In this document: positions 1 to 10,503 of the stretch, piece after piece
Position numbering within the stretch: the first letter of the stretch is position 1
Layout of the letters: every line of letters starts with the position of its first letter
Assembly: GCA_001970855.1 (NCBI GenBank)
Contig: LSSN01005862.1
Coordinates: 1 to 21,641 of the forward strand
Direction: 5' to 3'
From: Smittium culicis
Taxonomy: Eukaryota; Kickxellomycota; Harpellomycetes; Harpellales; Legeriomycetaceae
Length of the DNA stretch: 21,641 bases
Notes under the pieces: generated by a model
Seen by the model: only the letters and a program-made list of their open reading frames with translations
Database searches by the model: none
Told to the model about the DNA's origin: nothing
Translations under genes and position numbers: made by a program

Positions 1-16
1 GGGGGGGGGGGGGGGG
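1..16. other. Poly-G run at window edge
   Basis: Sixteen consecutive G residues open the window, 13 nt beyond the stop codon of the dynactin gene. In a sequence this AT-rich such a run is out of character. It may be a sequencing or assembly-end artefact, since poly-G tails are a known artefact of two-colour sequencing chemistry, or a real homopolymer at a contig edge. It means the 3' UTR of the dynactin gene is not represented. Confidence 0.8.
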
Positions 17-29
17 TATTTTTTATAGC

Positions 30-3000
30 CTAGTGTAGCTTGAGTGAAATGTCGATTGCTCTTCTTGCCATAGCTTGCTCGACTGCTTGCGATTTCCAAT
101 GCGAGTTGTTTGGGTTCATTAGACTAAGGGACGACGAAAGTGAATTGTTATTGTTGCTATCTGTATTATTAACTGTCTCGCCAGATCTTAATCCTTTTCT
201 AATAGATACTAGCTTAGGAGCCGCTGCCAATAGAAGCGCATCCTTGATTACTTTTCTAGCTTCGGATATATCTTTTCCAATAAGCTGACTATAGTCACGT
301 TTGTTACTATTTATTTCACTTTTGCTGCTTTCAGAAAGATACTTAGAAAAGCTACTTAATTGGATCGGAGCTAGCGATTTTGTTTGTGAATTTAGCATTA
401 CTGACTTCAAATGGAATTTTTCTAATTTTTCAAGACGTAAACTGCTTCTACAAGTGCTCAGCTGCATCAATAGAGATTTCTCAGATTCTGCCACTGGTAT
501 AGTGTCGTTTCTAGAAGAGTCAGAGTCGTTTGTTGAGGAGCCCGTAAATCCAGATAAATCGCTTGGATTTTGATCAGGGCTAAGCTCGTTTCGGATTGAT
601 CTCGATCTAGAAGGTTGTTGCTCAGCAGCTGCAAGTGCTTTGGAAAGTCGGCGGGTTTCCTCTTTAGACGAATCAATATCTTCATTTAGGGTCTTAACCA
701 AATTTTGTAGACTAGTAATTGTTTGTAGAGATTCGTCGAGCTCCTTTTTATATCTTTCAGAAGATTCTTTAGACTCTTTCAGCTGAGAGCATCTATTATC
801 AAGTATTGAAGTGTGAGCTTTCATTTCCTCGAGCTTGATTTCTTTTAGCTTTATGATTTTAGACTTTTCAATGATTTCGTTCTTTAAAGATGCTATAATA
901 TCATTTGAAGTTTGTTCCTCCTTGGCTTCATAAGATACTCTTTGTGCTTTAGCCTCCCAAGGCGTAGTTTCAGGTGGAGAAATAGTTATGTTATTTTTAT
1001 CAGTTGCAATTTCCAATAAATCTTCAGAATATGATTTTAAAGAATCGATATACAATAAGAAAGGACCAAATTGCTCCAAACTCTTAGTAGATTCATTATT
1101 GAATGTTTTAGAATTTGCATGAGCTATAACTTCATTAAAAATCTCAGTTGTAATCAAATTTTGGCTGGAGTCAGAATCATCTGTTGTAAAGCTTTCAGAT
1201 AGACTTTGTTTGACTGAGTCACAGAAATCCATAAGCGTATGTATTTGATGAATTGATTTGACGAATTCGATATTAATATCTGGCTTAAAAGTCTGGTTAG
1301 CCTTTTCAATTGATTGAAGTTTTAGCTGAAGTCTAACAAGCTCCATTTTGAGTGATTTGATGCTATCAATAATATTTACAACGTCAAATGCTTCGGGGTC
1401 GCATTTTTGGTGTAAATAAAGCAAGAAGCATTGTATTTCATCAATACAGTAACCGACTTCAAAAGTACTATAATTAAGCTTTTTGAGCAATAAAGTATTA
1501 CTTTTACTGGTTGGTATTCTTTCCTCAATTTTTAGTATAGTTGAAAAAGCTGCTTTAGCAATTTCTAAAGTCAAGTTATATTGCATTTCATTCTTTTGAG
1601 CAAGTAAAATCACTTCATTAAGTCTTTTGTCAAGAGAGATGGAATCTTGTAATAAGTAACCATACTTTGAAAAATCTTCCTCGCTCGATGTTTCTAGCAA
1701 TCGAGCAAGAATTTCAGATTTCCTTGCAGATATTGCTAATAAGCGGCGAGAAACAGCAGTGGAATAAAATTCTAAATTTACTGGCTCATCATCATTTTTT
1801 GGTTGTTCTAGTTGTTTGCAAATTAAGTCAGCTTTAAATTCTATCTTTCTTAGAGTTATAAGCAAAGAGATACTGTCCATCTCAGATTTAATAATAGTTT
1901 CTGGCAGATAAGAGCTTATGATTTGGATTTGATAACGGGCTTGGCTAGCCTCAACTTTATTTAGCTCAAGTTCTATACCTCTGGCAGTAACAGCTTGCAT
2001 TGCCCTTCCAGCATTATAAGCAAGCTTTTCCAAATTTTTAGTAGCTTCTCCAGTGGATTCAAACTTTTGCTGTATTTCTTGCTCTCTTTCAGCAGCTTTA
2101 TGTTGTTCTTTTTGGAGTTGAGAAACAGCATCACGGAAGCGGCCAATAATTGCCGAGTTTTCATCTATTGTAGCATTTAATGAGTTAATAGTGTTATTAC
2201 TCTCGCGTATCTGCCATTCAAGTTTGTTAATTTCCGAGTTTAATTGTTTAACCTCTTCCACATGGCCTTCATACATCTCTTCACTTACTTCATACATCGA
2301 TTGCCAGTGCTCGACTTGCGATTCAAGGTCACCGACTTTATCAGAAAGTCTGGAATTTCTTTCACTTAGTTCAATGACTAGTTCTTCAGAATCTTCAGAA
2401 TCTTCTAACCTTTGTTTAAGCTCTTCGATGATGCTTTGAAGTTGCTCAATTTGCTGGTTTTGTTTTTCAATACTAGATGATGCTTGTTTTAATGAGGTGG
2501 ATGATTTTTCAAGTTCGCGAATTTTCTTTTTAAGGTCATCAATTTCATACTCCTTTTCATCACGCAAAAGCCTAAGAGCATCGGTTAATCTGACGTTTTT
2601 AGCGCGAACTTGGGCAAAGTCTAGTGTGCTTGACTCATTTGAATCCAAGGCTTCTGTTCCTTCGTATAATTTAAGGCGATCATTAAGCTCTTCGAGCTTT
2701 TCTTTGTATATAGAGGCATCTTGTTTAAAGCATTCTGCCTGCTCTTCGGCCATTTCTTTTTCGATCGCAACCATTTCTAGGGTGCTTCTTTCTTCATCGA
2801 GTGTTAATTCCAAATTTTGAAGTTGGTCCTGAGTTTTTTTGAACTCTGCTTTAATTTGGAGGTTGTCAGCGTTAAGGGATTGTATTTTGGAAATAAGCCT
2901 TTCTTGAGTGCGTTTTGTTTGGTTGTAGTTGCTTTTAATTTCTTCAGCTTCTAAAATTAAACTTCTTTCATCAGCTCTTTTTTGCTCAAGGAATTTTAGC

Positions 3001-4034
3001 TTAGCCTTTAGCTCTTCGTACAGAGATAACGGAACAAGCTGAGATTCTTTGTTAGAGTTATTAACATCTTCATACATAAATGATTCATTCATGGTAAGGG
3101 CGGGGCGACCCGGAGTTTTTTTTTCAAGAGAAGCGATTTTTTGGATGTTTTCAGGATCTGGAATTATTTGCAATTCATGGCTATTTTCTGTATCATTTAG
3201 CTCAGTGGTGGCTATAGAAGAAGTGCTGCGGGATGTATTCAAAGATGGCGTTATGTCAGGTTGGCTAGAGGCTCTTGACAACGCAGTAGAATGGTATGGT
3301 GTGACAGGATTTGGTGAGGATGTTGTTGCGATGAGTGCACTAGGATTATGAGGGTTAATGGTTCTAGTTGAAGGCGTTACGGCTGTTGAAGCACTGGTAA
3401 TAGAACTCTTAACAATCGAGTTTCTAGAGATGCGACCAACATTAGATGGTGTTGGTGAAGAAATCCTCGAGGAGGGGGATCGACTAATGCTGGTAGATAT
3501 CCTCCTTGTTTCATTTAGAGGTTTAGAAATAGGGTGCTTTCCTAAAGCGCTAGATATTCTAGAAGGTTGTAATTTAGAACTTGAAACTGATGTATCGAGA
3601 TTTGAAGGTGTGGAATTTATATCCAACTTTAATTGAGAAGGTCGAACAAACAGTCCGTGGTTTTTAGGAACATCAAAATATCTAACACCTTGAACAGAAC
3701 CATCGTTCTTTCCAGTAGAATCGGATAGCTCAACTCCAACCCAAGTTCCCGCAGCGAACTTAGTATCGCCAATAAATCTTATGATACCTTGTTTTTCTTG
3801 TGCAATAACAGTTTGACCTAACCGGATTTTCGAGGAAGAGTCATTAACGCTTCCAGGAGTAACTGGGATGTTGCTGTTTGAAGACGTGGGGCGATCAGAT
3901 ATAGAGGATTGAGGTTTAGAAGGAATAATTGTAGACCTTCTTTGTGAAGCTGACCTTACTAGATGTGATGCATTTTGAGTAAGCGGGTCATTCTCTCTCC
4001 TTCTAGGAAGTTTGCTATTATCGTTAGGATTCAT
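30..4034 (-). CDS. Dynactin large subunit, p150-Glued type (CAP-Gly and coiled coils)
   Basis: This is the 1334-residue large subunit of dynactin, the cofactor that links cytoplasmic dynein to cargo and microtubule plus ends. A CAP-Gly domain spans about residues 70-138, with FAAGTWVGVEL, the tubulin/EB1-tail-binding signature GKNDGSVQG (GKNDG at 108-112) and HGLFVRPSQL. A Ser/Thr/Arg-rich basic linker follows (about 139-320). A long charged coiled coil (about 337-665) comes next, then a region resembling the central dynactin domain (about 675-1010; ELELNKVEASQARYQ and FKADLICKQLE are close to animal p150). A second coiled coil lies at about 1038-1138, and the Ser/Asn-rich tail ends in ISLKLH. 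The length matches filamentous-fungal p150 (about 1300 residues; Neurospora ro-3, Aspergillus nudM). The start chosen is the first in-frame ATG. The frame stays open 42 codons further upstream, but only from a TTG and with a leader-like translation. There are no introns. The CAP-Gly domain sits farther from the N terminus than in human p150. Confidence 0.95.
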   Translation of the reverse strand: MNPNDNSKLPRRRENDPLTQNASHLVRSASQRRSTIIPSKPQSSISDRPTSSNSNIPVTPGSVNDSSSKIRLGQTVIAQEKQGIIRFIGDTKFAAGTWVGVELSDSTGKNDGSVQGVRYFDVPKNHGLFVRPSQLKLDINSTPSNLDTSVSSSKLQPSRISSALGKHPISKPLNETRRISTSISRSPSSRISSPTPSNVGRISRNSIVKSSITSASTAVTPSTRTINPHNPSALIATTSSPNPVTPYHSTALSRASSQPDITPSLNTSRSTSSIATTELNDTENSHELQIIPDPENIQKIASLEKKTPGRPALTMNESFMYEDVNNSNKESQLVPLSLYEELKAKLKFLEQKRADERSLILEAEEIKSNYNQTKRTQERLISKIQSLNADNLQIKAEFKKTQDQLQNLELTLDEERSTLEMVAIEKEMAEEQAECFKQDASIYKEKLEELNDRLKLYEGTEALDSNESSTLDFAQVRAKNVRLTDALRLLRDEKEYEIDDLKKKIRELEKSSTSLKQASSSIEKQNQQIEQLQSIIEELKQRLEDSEDSEELVIELSERNSRLSDKVGDLESQVEHWQSMYEVSEEMYEGHVEEVKQLNSEINKLEWQIRESNNTINSLNATIDENSAIIGRFRDAVSQLQKEQHKAAEREQEIQQKFESTGEATKNLEKLAYNAGRAMQAVTARGIELELNKVEASQARYQIQIISSYLPETIIKSEMDSISLLITLRKIEFKADLICKQLEQPKNDDEPVNLEFYSTAVSRRLLAISARKSEILARLLETSSEEDFSKYGYLLQDSISLDKRLNEVILLAQKNEMQYNLTLEIAKAAFSTILKIEERIPTSKSNTLLLKKLNYSTFEVGYCIDEIQCFLLYLHQKCDPEAFDVVNIIDSIKSLKMELVRLQLKLQSIEKANQTFKPDINIEFVKSIHQIHTLMDFCDSVKQSLSESFTTDDSDSSQNLITTEIFNEVIAHANSKTFNNESTKSLEQFGPFLLYIDSLKSYSEDLLEIATDKNNITISPPETTPWEAKAQRVSYEAKEEQTSNDIIASLKNEIIEKSKIIKLKEIKLEEMKAHTSILDNRCSQLKESKESSERYKKELDESLQTITSLQNLVKTLNEDIDSSKEETRRLSKALAAAEQQPSRSRSIRNELSPDQNPSDLSGFTGSSTNDSDSSRNDTIPVAESEKSLLMQLSTCRSSLRLEKLEKFHLKSVMLNSQTKSLAPIQLSSFSKYLSESSKSEINSNKRDYSQLIGKDISEARKVIKDALLLAAAPKLVSIRKGLRSGETVNNTDSNNNNSLSSSLSLMNPNNSHWKSQAVEQAMARRAIDISLKLH

Positions 4035-4160
4035 ATAAATAATGTCTAAGATTGAATCTAAAGTATGAAAATTGAATACTGTGAAGAGTAAAAATATTAA
4101 TTGAGTGAGTGTATGATGATATGACAAGATGTATTGAGAAAGATAGCTGATTGATACCAA
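4035..4160 (-). other. Probable 5' leader of the dynactin gene
   Basis: Read on the coding strand, this stretch is rich in C and T (many TCA/CTC steps) and in frame with the dynactin ORF without a stop, but it contains no ATG. Its translation is hydrophobic and unlike any p150 N terminus, so it is most simply untranslated leader. A GT near 4157 and a CACAG near 4078 on the coding strand could bound a leader intron, but this is only a possibility. No TATA box or other promoter element stood out. Confidence 0.4.
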
Positions 4161-5945
4161 TAAATCGAAAGTAAACTAAATAACTTGTAAAAAATGGTAA
4201 ATTGGACTACAGACTATTTACTAGCGAGCTACTTAACGCGAGTATTAAGGCTGTTAATTAACCTTTGCCCTTTTTTTTTCAATAAGCCATAAGCTAAATA
4301 GTTTGGTTATATTTATACTTTATTTATTGGATAAACCTCTAATGCTGAAAGTCTTTCCTAAAAGCCAGTGGTATTAACTACTGCCTGTTTTTAGCGAAGT
4401 TAATTTGCTCAATTTTGAGATTCAAAAATAAAACAAAATTTTGCCAATAGATATGCTCCAGTTGTTTTAGATTTCCTCCAATTATGTATACTCATCTACT
4501 TTTACTGAATATTATAGCCAATAGTCTCTAGGATTGTAAAATCAGATTGCTCACTCATTCGCCAAATCTTAAATTAAGAGCCTATGTGTAGAGATAATTG
4601 GCTATATATATTGTTAGCGCAAATATGAAAGTGATGTGAGATTATTAAAACTAATTAAATTTTAATTAAGAAATTTCCAATTTACCTCATCTAAAAAATT
4701 CAAATAATTATCCAATATTTTAAGGAAAAGAAAAAGTAAACCAAACAATAAGAAACCATTAGAACGTTAAAGTATATATTTCATCAATGATAGAGTTAAT
4801 GAAAGCTACGATTGATAATATCGAAAAGGAATAAAGATCAAGTTGGGCAAACGTAGTTAATTCAAGAATTAAATCTCCTATTACTAATAAAACAATCGAT
4901 ATCAAGTTTATCCCTATTATCGTTATTTAAAGTGACAACTTGGAAATATCATATCCAACCCAAAATAGCATGCTTTGGCGAAAACTCCCTAAATTTGGGT
5001 CTATCTATAAGAGTAGTTGATCTAATATATTGATGACTTCGTTTAAAATATAGTCGCACAATTTGGAGAAATCAAAAAATGCTTTGAAATTAGCATCCGT
5101 TGAAAGTTTTTATTTTTTAATTGTAAAAGCCATAAGCAGTATTAATCTCGAGAATCATAAAAAAATAATTAAACCTATAATGAAAAAAAAAAAATTTAAT
5201 ACTGGTAACCATAGAATATTCTGAGTAATTTAGAAATATTATTATTCCATCATATAATGGTTTAATTTTTTGGGAAGTAGCCAAAAAAGCATATGATGAG
5301 CTACCGAAAATATCACGAAACTCTATAAATTTCTCTCCAAAAAATCAAAAATATTAATGCTTTCCCATTTAAAAGTATCAAAATAAACTTTAAACCCAAA
5401 AAATATAGCCATATTCCTTATTCGTTATAATTAACGGATTCTAAATTACAGTTAATGTAAAAAAAATCTCAACCAGTCTATACTTATTTCAAAAGAATTC
5501 GAACACTGTAAACATCAGTGTAAAAATATTAAAAAAAATTGAAAAAAAAATTGAAAAAAAAATAAAGAAATAAATAAAGAAAATATAGACTAACGTGAAT
5601 AGATAAAAGTCTACTGCTATTAAATATGGAAAAGATCGTGCTTAAACCGGGCAATTTTGATCTTCGGGTGAGGGCCTGAAATATGCAGTGAATTCCCTTA
5701 GAACATACACAGAACCTAGTATTGATAAAATAAAATAGATAAAAAATCAGACTGAACAAAATTTTGTTTAAAAAGAATATAGAAAAAAAAAATCTTCCAT
5801 ATGCAACGTTTCTGGATCTGGGGATACAACCTTATCAATAAGATATGTATATTCAAGCCCAAATCTAAAAGTATTTGAAAATACAAAATTGATTTTAGTG
5901 GATTTTAATTCATTTTAATTAAAATCCAAAAACTCAAAAATACGT
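4161..5945. other. AT-rich non-coding stretch, possible decayed LINE ORF1
   Basis: There is no intact gene. The first 300 bases are the upstream flank of the dynactin gene. From about 4.65 kb the plus strand becomes very A-rich and is riddled with stops in all frames. Around 4840-4925 a plus-strand frame reads WANVVNSRIKSP and onwards for about 25 codons, and 5050-5170 has another readable stretch. Their position just upstream of the LINE endonuclease would suit a decayed first ORF, but no zinc knuckle or other signature confirms it. Confidence 0.35.
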
Positions 5946-6208
5946 AAAAAATAAAATAATTAGAATAACTCAAATTTTAGAAATAAAGTCAATCGAAAAA
6001 TTAATAAGCCATATAGACGCACTCGGGGAAGAAGCCTCCCAAAAATACTCGCTTATAAAAGAAAATTCCATAGAAAAAAGTGATGATAAGGGAAGGGGGG
6101 GGGTTCTACTGGGGTAGAAATGTAGCTAAGCTAGATTATAAATTTTTTATAGTCGAAAAAGAAAATCTCCAAAAAGAAATTAAGGAATAGGAAAACTGTA
6201 AAATTGAT

Positions 6209-6902
6209 AACGTAAAAATATCAACCTTCAACGTGAAAAGAATATCCTAAAAAAAAAAGAAAAAGAATTGAATTTTTACTAATTTAAAAAGATTCGTTTA
6301 ATCGTAAATAAACTAGTTACAAAAAATAAACATCAAAAATGCCAATACGACTTTTTTATCAAATTATTGAAACAAAAAAAAAAACATCATAGAAAAATGC
6401 ACTGTTGCAATTATTAATAGCTAAAATTATAATATTATAAAAAATTCTATTTTATTTGAAGCTAGAATAGTATCACCTTAATCGTGATAAAAGAAAATAA
6501 TATACAAAACTCGTAAATTATACCTATCAGTTAACAAAAATGACAGAGGTATTTTATAAGAATTTATTGCAGAAAACTAAATCTCCAATAAAAAATGATG
6601 AAGACCTAATTATAATGAGCGATATGAATACGCTAGAAAATAAACAGCGGGATAATTATTCTCAAAAAATAGCAAAAAAAAAATAGAATAGGAAAATATG
6701 GAGAAATTAATAAAAACACTCAGATAAAAAATCATGATAAGTGAATTAAAAAAAGAGTAAATAATTCATACTTGGAAGAATTCTCGGGTAAATAAAAATC
6801 GAGAGTTTGTCACATTTTCTAAAAAATAATACTTTAAAAAAATTATCAATAATTGACATAGGTTTAACGGAATTATCTGGCCATAAAATTATTAGCCAAA
6901 AT
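6209..6902 (+). pseudogene. LINE AP-like endonuclease domain, decayed
   Basis: In LINEs this domain nicks the target DNA to prime reverse transcription. Its landmarks appear in order with normal spacing. KISTFNVKRI (6215-6244) matches the N-terminal TxNVxG motif. LVNYTYQLTKMTEVFYKNLL (from 6510) matches the INVYAP region. In the same open frame, DLIIMSDMN (6603-6629) stands where the catalytic GDFN motif belongs, with G and F replaced. HTWKNSRVNKNREFVTF (6767-6817) corresponds to the TW...IDY region, and IIDIGLTELSGHKIISQ (6849-6899) is the C-terminal SDH motif with D changed to G. The 59-codon run 6510-6686 has no stop. The catalytic changes and stops show that it is inactive. Confidence 0.8.
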
Positions 6903-7551
6903 TGAAATAAAATAGTAAAAAAATTGGAAAATTAACGAAAAATACTGTATGATAATATTTCACCACTAAAATAGTAAATTATTAACCAAAAAACGTTTAT
7001 CGCATAATTTTTATGGAGGATATAGTGGCTAAGTTTAAAAGGACATACATATAATATGTTAAATTTGATTTGAAAAAAAAAATCAAAATAATCGTTGGAA
7101 GAAACAAATTTAACGTAAAACAATATATTGAAGGATTTTATCATCAGCGAAAGCGCCAGAATACTATATAATAAAAAACATAAGGCGAAATAAAGAATAA
7201 TTTTCAAAGCCAAGAAGGGACTAGTAGATCACATGATTATATGGATTCTATCAAATTTGATAGAGAAAAATGTCAGTGTCAAAAATTCATTTTTTTGGAA
7301 ATATCAAAATTTAAGAAAAAAATGTAAAAATCTATTGAAATTTAAAGTGAACATGAATGTGGATAAGGTAGAAATTGATTTTATTTGCTATATTTTTACT
7401 TCGATATATTTTTAAATGCAGAGCCATATCCAGAACATTAATCAATTCCATTTAAACCCAAAAAAAATAATAACATCAACATAATTAGTTGAGCTTGAAA
7501 ATGGTTTAGTATGGAAAAGTAATATTTACAATAAATAATACACTTAACAAT

Positions 7552-8400
7552 AAATCGATAATTCCAGATGGTATTATACTTTAATTTTATAACAATCATA
7601 GTGAAATAGTTTCAAAATAATGAAGATAAAATTTTATTTACGCTCTGGAAATAAGAAAGTGAATTAACTCTATTTTCGGCTCAATAAATACTATAGTGTA
7701 AAAAAAAATAAGGAGAATAAAAAATCAAAAAAAATACAATTGGATAGCTCTTTCAAATTCAGACAAAAAAATATATGTAAAAATTCTCTCTAAAAAAAAT
7801 TCAAATTTTAATCAGAGGTATGATAAATAATATCCAATGAAATTCCATTAAAATAGGAACCAACCAGGTTTCAATAACATTAGAATCATTTTTGATAGTT
7901 AATGTGAAAAAAATTCTTAGTTGAGATTAGAAAACTAAATATAAAAAATACCAATAGATACCTATTGATACTAGATCAGTAAAAGGCCTATTATAGGATT
8001 AACTGGGATTTTTTTTTCTAAAATTTAGTTAATTGTGGCTTCATTCAACTATTTATTAGTACGTTTAGGTGACTATATTCTATCCCAAATAATTCAATTA
8101 AAATAATCGGAAAAATAACTCGACAGTTGAAAAAAATGGCGCATCGGAAAGTTAAATATCTTATCCTCGATATAAAATAATTTAGCAATAGTACCTTTAA
8201 TTTTATATAAAAAAATGAAACAGAAGGTATAAAAATGGCTAATGGCCAATATAAAATTCAAATTTTTGGCATATTATGATGATTTTTTAACAGTTTTAAA
8301 AAATAAAAATGATATATAAAAAATGTAAAAAAATTAAAAATGATGAGATAAAAGTAAATGAAGCCTTGAAGCTTGATTTATTTGCCTCAAAAACCAAAAA
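7552..8400 (+). pseudogene. LINE reverse transcriptase domain, decayed, YYDD box readable
   Basis: The RT copies element RNA into DNA at the nicked target. Motifs in order: KSIIPDGIIL, stop, FYNNHSEIVSK (7552-7617) matches the PGPDGIP...FYK entry motif. NWIALSNSDKKIYVKILSKK (7738-7797) matches NYRPISLLNxDxKI. NQPGFNNIRIIFD (7858-7896) is the QxGF motif. YLLILDQ-stop-KAYYRINWD (7959-8009) is motif A (usually DQEKAYDRV) with E lost to a stop and D changed to Y. A frame through 8137-8208 ending NNLAIVPLILY fits the region after RQGDPLS. GIKMANGQYKIQ is followed, after a one-base frame change, by LAYYDDFLTVLKN (8266-8304), the catalytic YxDD box. The order and spacing leave little doubt about identity. 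Confidence 0.85.
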
Positions 8401-8654
8401 AATGTTGAAAAAACAATATATGTTAAAATCAGAATATCTAACGATGAGTGGCTAATAAGAAAATGTATTTCAGAAAACGGAACCTTTAAATAATTGATGG
8501 TTTATTTTAGCTATAATTAATCTCTATAAAAGAAACTCAATAAATATTTTATAATAGTATAGATAATAAATAAATATTTTCAAAAGTAAGAAACTGTTTC
8601 TTAAAGCATAATCTCTATTTTAAAAAAGTTTTCTAATTTAAAAATTATATCTCG

Positions 8655-9302
8655 CTGTACATTATAGTATCTATAGAAAAAGAATTCTTCTATAGGTAAA
8701 AAAAGTTATTAAATTTATTCGGAACAAAAGAAAAACCTCAAAAAAGATAGAAAAAATTGAATTGAACAAAAAAAACGAGGCATTGATCTGTTATCTTTGA
8801 CGCACAACCAATTACCCTATTTATTAAATGTTATTTCTATGACAGAATTGCTGTTTACTAAGTTATTTAAATGGCCTTTTTATAATACTTTAGTTATTTA
8901 ATTTATATATTATAATATGATATAATATGTAATAATGATGAAAAGCTCTAATGAAGTTTTTTTACTATTTTTATAATTCTTATTTCACACTTTCTCTATG
9001 GCAATTAAATAGTCATTTGATTAGTATATAAAGGTTCCAATTTACCACACATGGTAAAGGGGCAACAAAAATCGCCCAGATTGCTTTTTAAAATAAAGCT
9101 AACAAATTATTATTTATTGGGAAAATGAAATAGTTGAAAAAGTGTAGCGTTAAATAAATTTCTTAATGCCCCTTTTTATTTACCACATCAACTCGAATAT
9201 TTAGGAAATAATAGTATTATGATTAATTGGATAAAAGAAAATTATTTGGTGCGAATCAGCTCTAGATTATTTGCAATAATTACCCAAAAAAAAATTCACA
9301 GA
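8655..9302 (+). pseudogene. LINE post-RT C-terminal region, decayed
   Basis: LYIIVSIEKEFFYR, stop, KKLLNLFGTKEKPQKR (8655-8750) fits the conserved stretch after LINE reverse transcriptase (LSKIWY ... FIWG). A frame change leads to KKRGIDLLSLTHNQLPYLL (from 8770), matching the GGIxLLxxxxQ region, in an open frame 8761-8901. A second uninterrupted frame, 9138-9302 (55 codons, including LNAPFYLPHQLEYLGNNSIM), resembles the later W-rich part of such proteins. Readable pieces may continue to about 9.6 kb, but no Cys-rich motif was found. Assignment rests on position and motif order more than on any single motif. Confidence 0.65.
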
Positions 9303-10503
9303 TAACGAAAAATCGTAGGATATACTGTTATAAAAAACGTAAATAAAAAAAAATAACAATTTTTCACAAATATGGAGAGAGGAAATAAAATTTTATATTT
9401 AGACGGCTCTTAAATATTCAACTGGACATGCAAAAAAATGCAATTTATCGGAATAAGCAAATTAAAGATAATTTATAAATTTTATCTTGAAAAAAAAAAA
9501 AGATAAATAATGGCATGTTATTAATAATAAACCAAAGTTACACAGCGTATGCTCGAAACAGCGCAAAAAGGTATCAAAAAGTAATATTTTGTGTGCTTGA
9601 TAAGCTTTTTATCTTTAAATAATAGTTTTTTTTGCTGTCAAATCATACATAATTTTACAAATCCGCTTTAATTAATCTTAAAACTCAGAATAATAGGTTA
9701 TATAAGGATTTAAAAATATATGAACAAAGCATCGAAAAAATAAAATAATATCCAAAGTTCTTTAATAGAAATTAAATTACTTATTAATAATAATTTAAGC
9801 ATAAAATAAATAAAGAATACCTAAGATATATTTTTATTGTATTTATAACTAATTTTGACTAAATATGGAATGATAAAAGAATTATTTATATGTAATTAAT
9901 GCCAAAAACAGAACAACAATAGTTATTCTAAATGAAATTAAGAACAGTTAATGCTTCGATAAAGAATTCATCAATTCTTATAAGATATCAAAATAAAAAA
10001 TCCAAAATATATTATCGACCAATATTTAAACGAAAAAATAAAGCTACTAGAAAAATTATTGACTTATAAAATAGAAAAAAACAAATATTTCAATCAAATT
10101 GGTCAAAAATATAATTATAGATCCCGTATCTAATTATATGTAAAACATAAAATAGATTTAGAACCCAAGATTAGAATCCTATTTTATTTATTCTTTGACA
10201 CAATTTTAGTTACTGATAAAAATTACGAGTATCAAAAAAAAAAGGAAAATTTGACAAATCACAGGAGTGAAAAATCTGAAAATCGAGAAAAAAATATTTT
10301 ATTTCTAGTTTAGTTTTATAAGGATCTAAAATTTTTGGAAGCCATTAGAAAATTTATTATTGCGAGTACAAATGAATTATAAAAAATTTCCAATAGAATA
10401 ACTGTTGATATATATATCTTTTTTAGAACTAATAAAAAATGGGTTCACAAATATCGAGTTTATATGTTATGGCCATTTATTATATACACAGATTCAAAAT
10501 TAA

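Larger units (their letters stand above)
5960..9610 (+). mobile_element. Decayed LINE (non-LTR retrotransposon)
   Basis: A run of protein motifs in the canonical order of a LINE second ORF can be read on the plus strand by switching frames: an apurinic-endonuclease domain (6209-6902), a reverse transcriptase (7552-8400) and a post-RT region (8655-9302). Before the endonuclease, about 5960-6090 reads as a charged helical stretch (KLISHIDALGEEASQKYSL). The coding region is broken by many stops and single-base frameshifts, so the copy cannot be active. No poly-A tail, target-site duplication or 5' end can be fixed, so both ends are estimates. The A-rich plus strand is as expected for the sense strand of many retroelements. 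Confidence 0.8.

Noticed and set aside
40..3636. Several plus-strand and alternative-frame open frames across the dynactin gene
   Set aside because: They are antisense or shifted shadows of the long coding sequence, with Ser/Leu-rich low-complexity translations and no recognisable domains.
4035..4160. N-terminal extension of 42 residues on the dynactin ORF
   Set aside because: It would start at TTG, not ATG. The translation is hydrophobic and unlike p150, and the first ATG in the frame is at 4034.
6932..7213. 93-codon minus-strand open frame
   Set aside because: Hydrophobic antisense translation of A-rich sequence lying between the endonuclease and RT of the LINE; no domain recognised.
7233..7415. 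60-codon plus-strand open frame starting at ATG
   Set aside because: Lies in the linker between LINE endonuclease and RT; Lys/Ile/Phe/Asn-rich. It may be a linker remnant but is not a separate gene.
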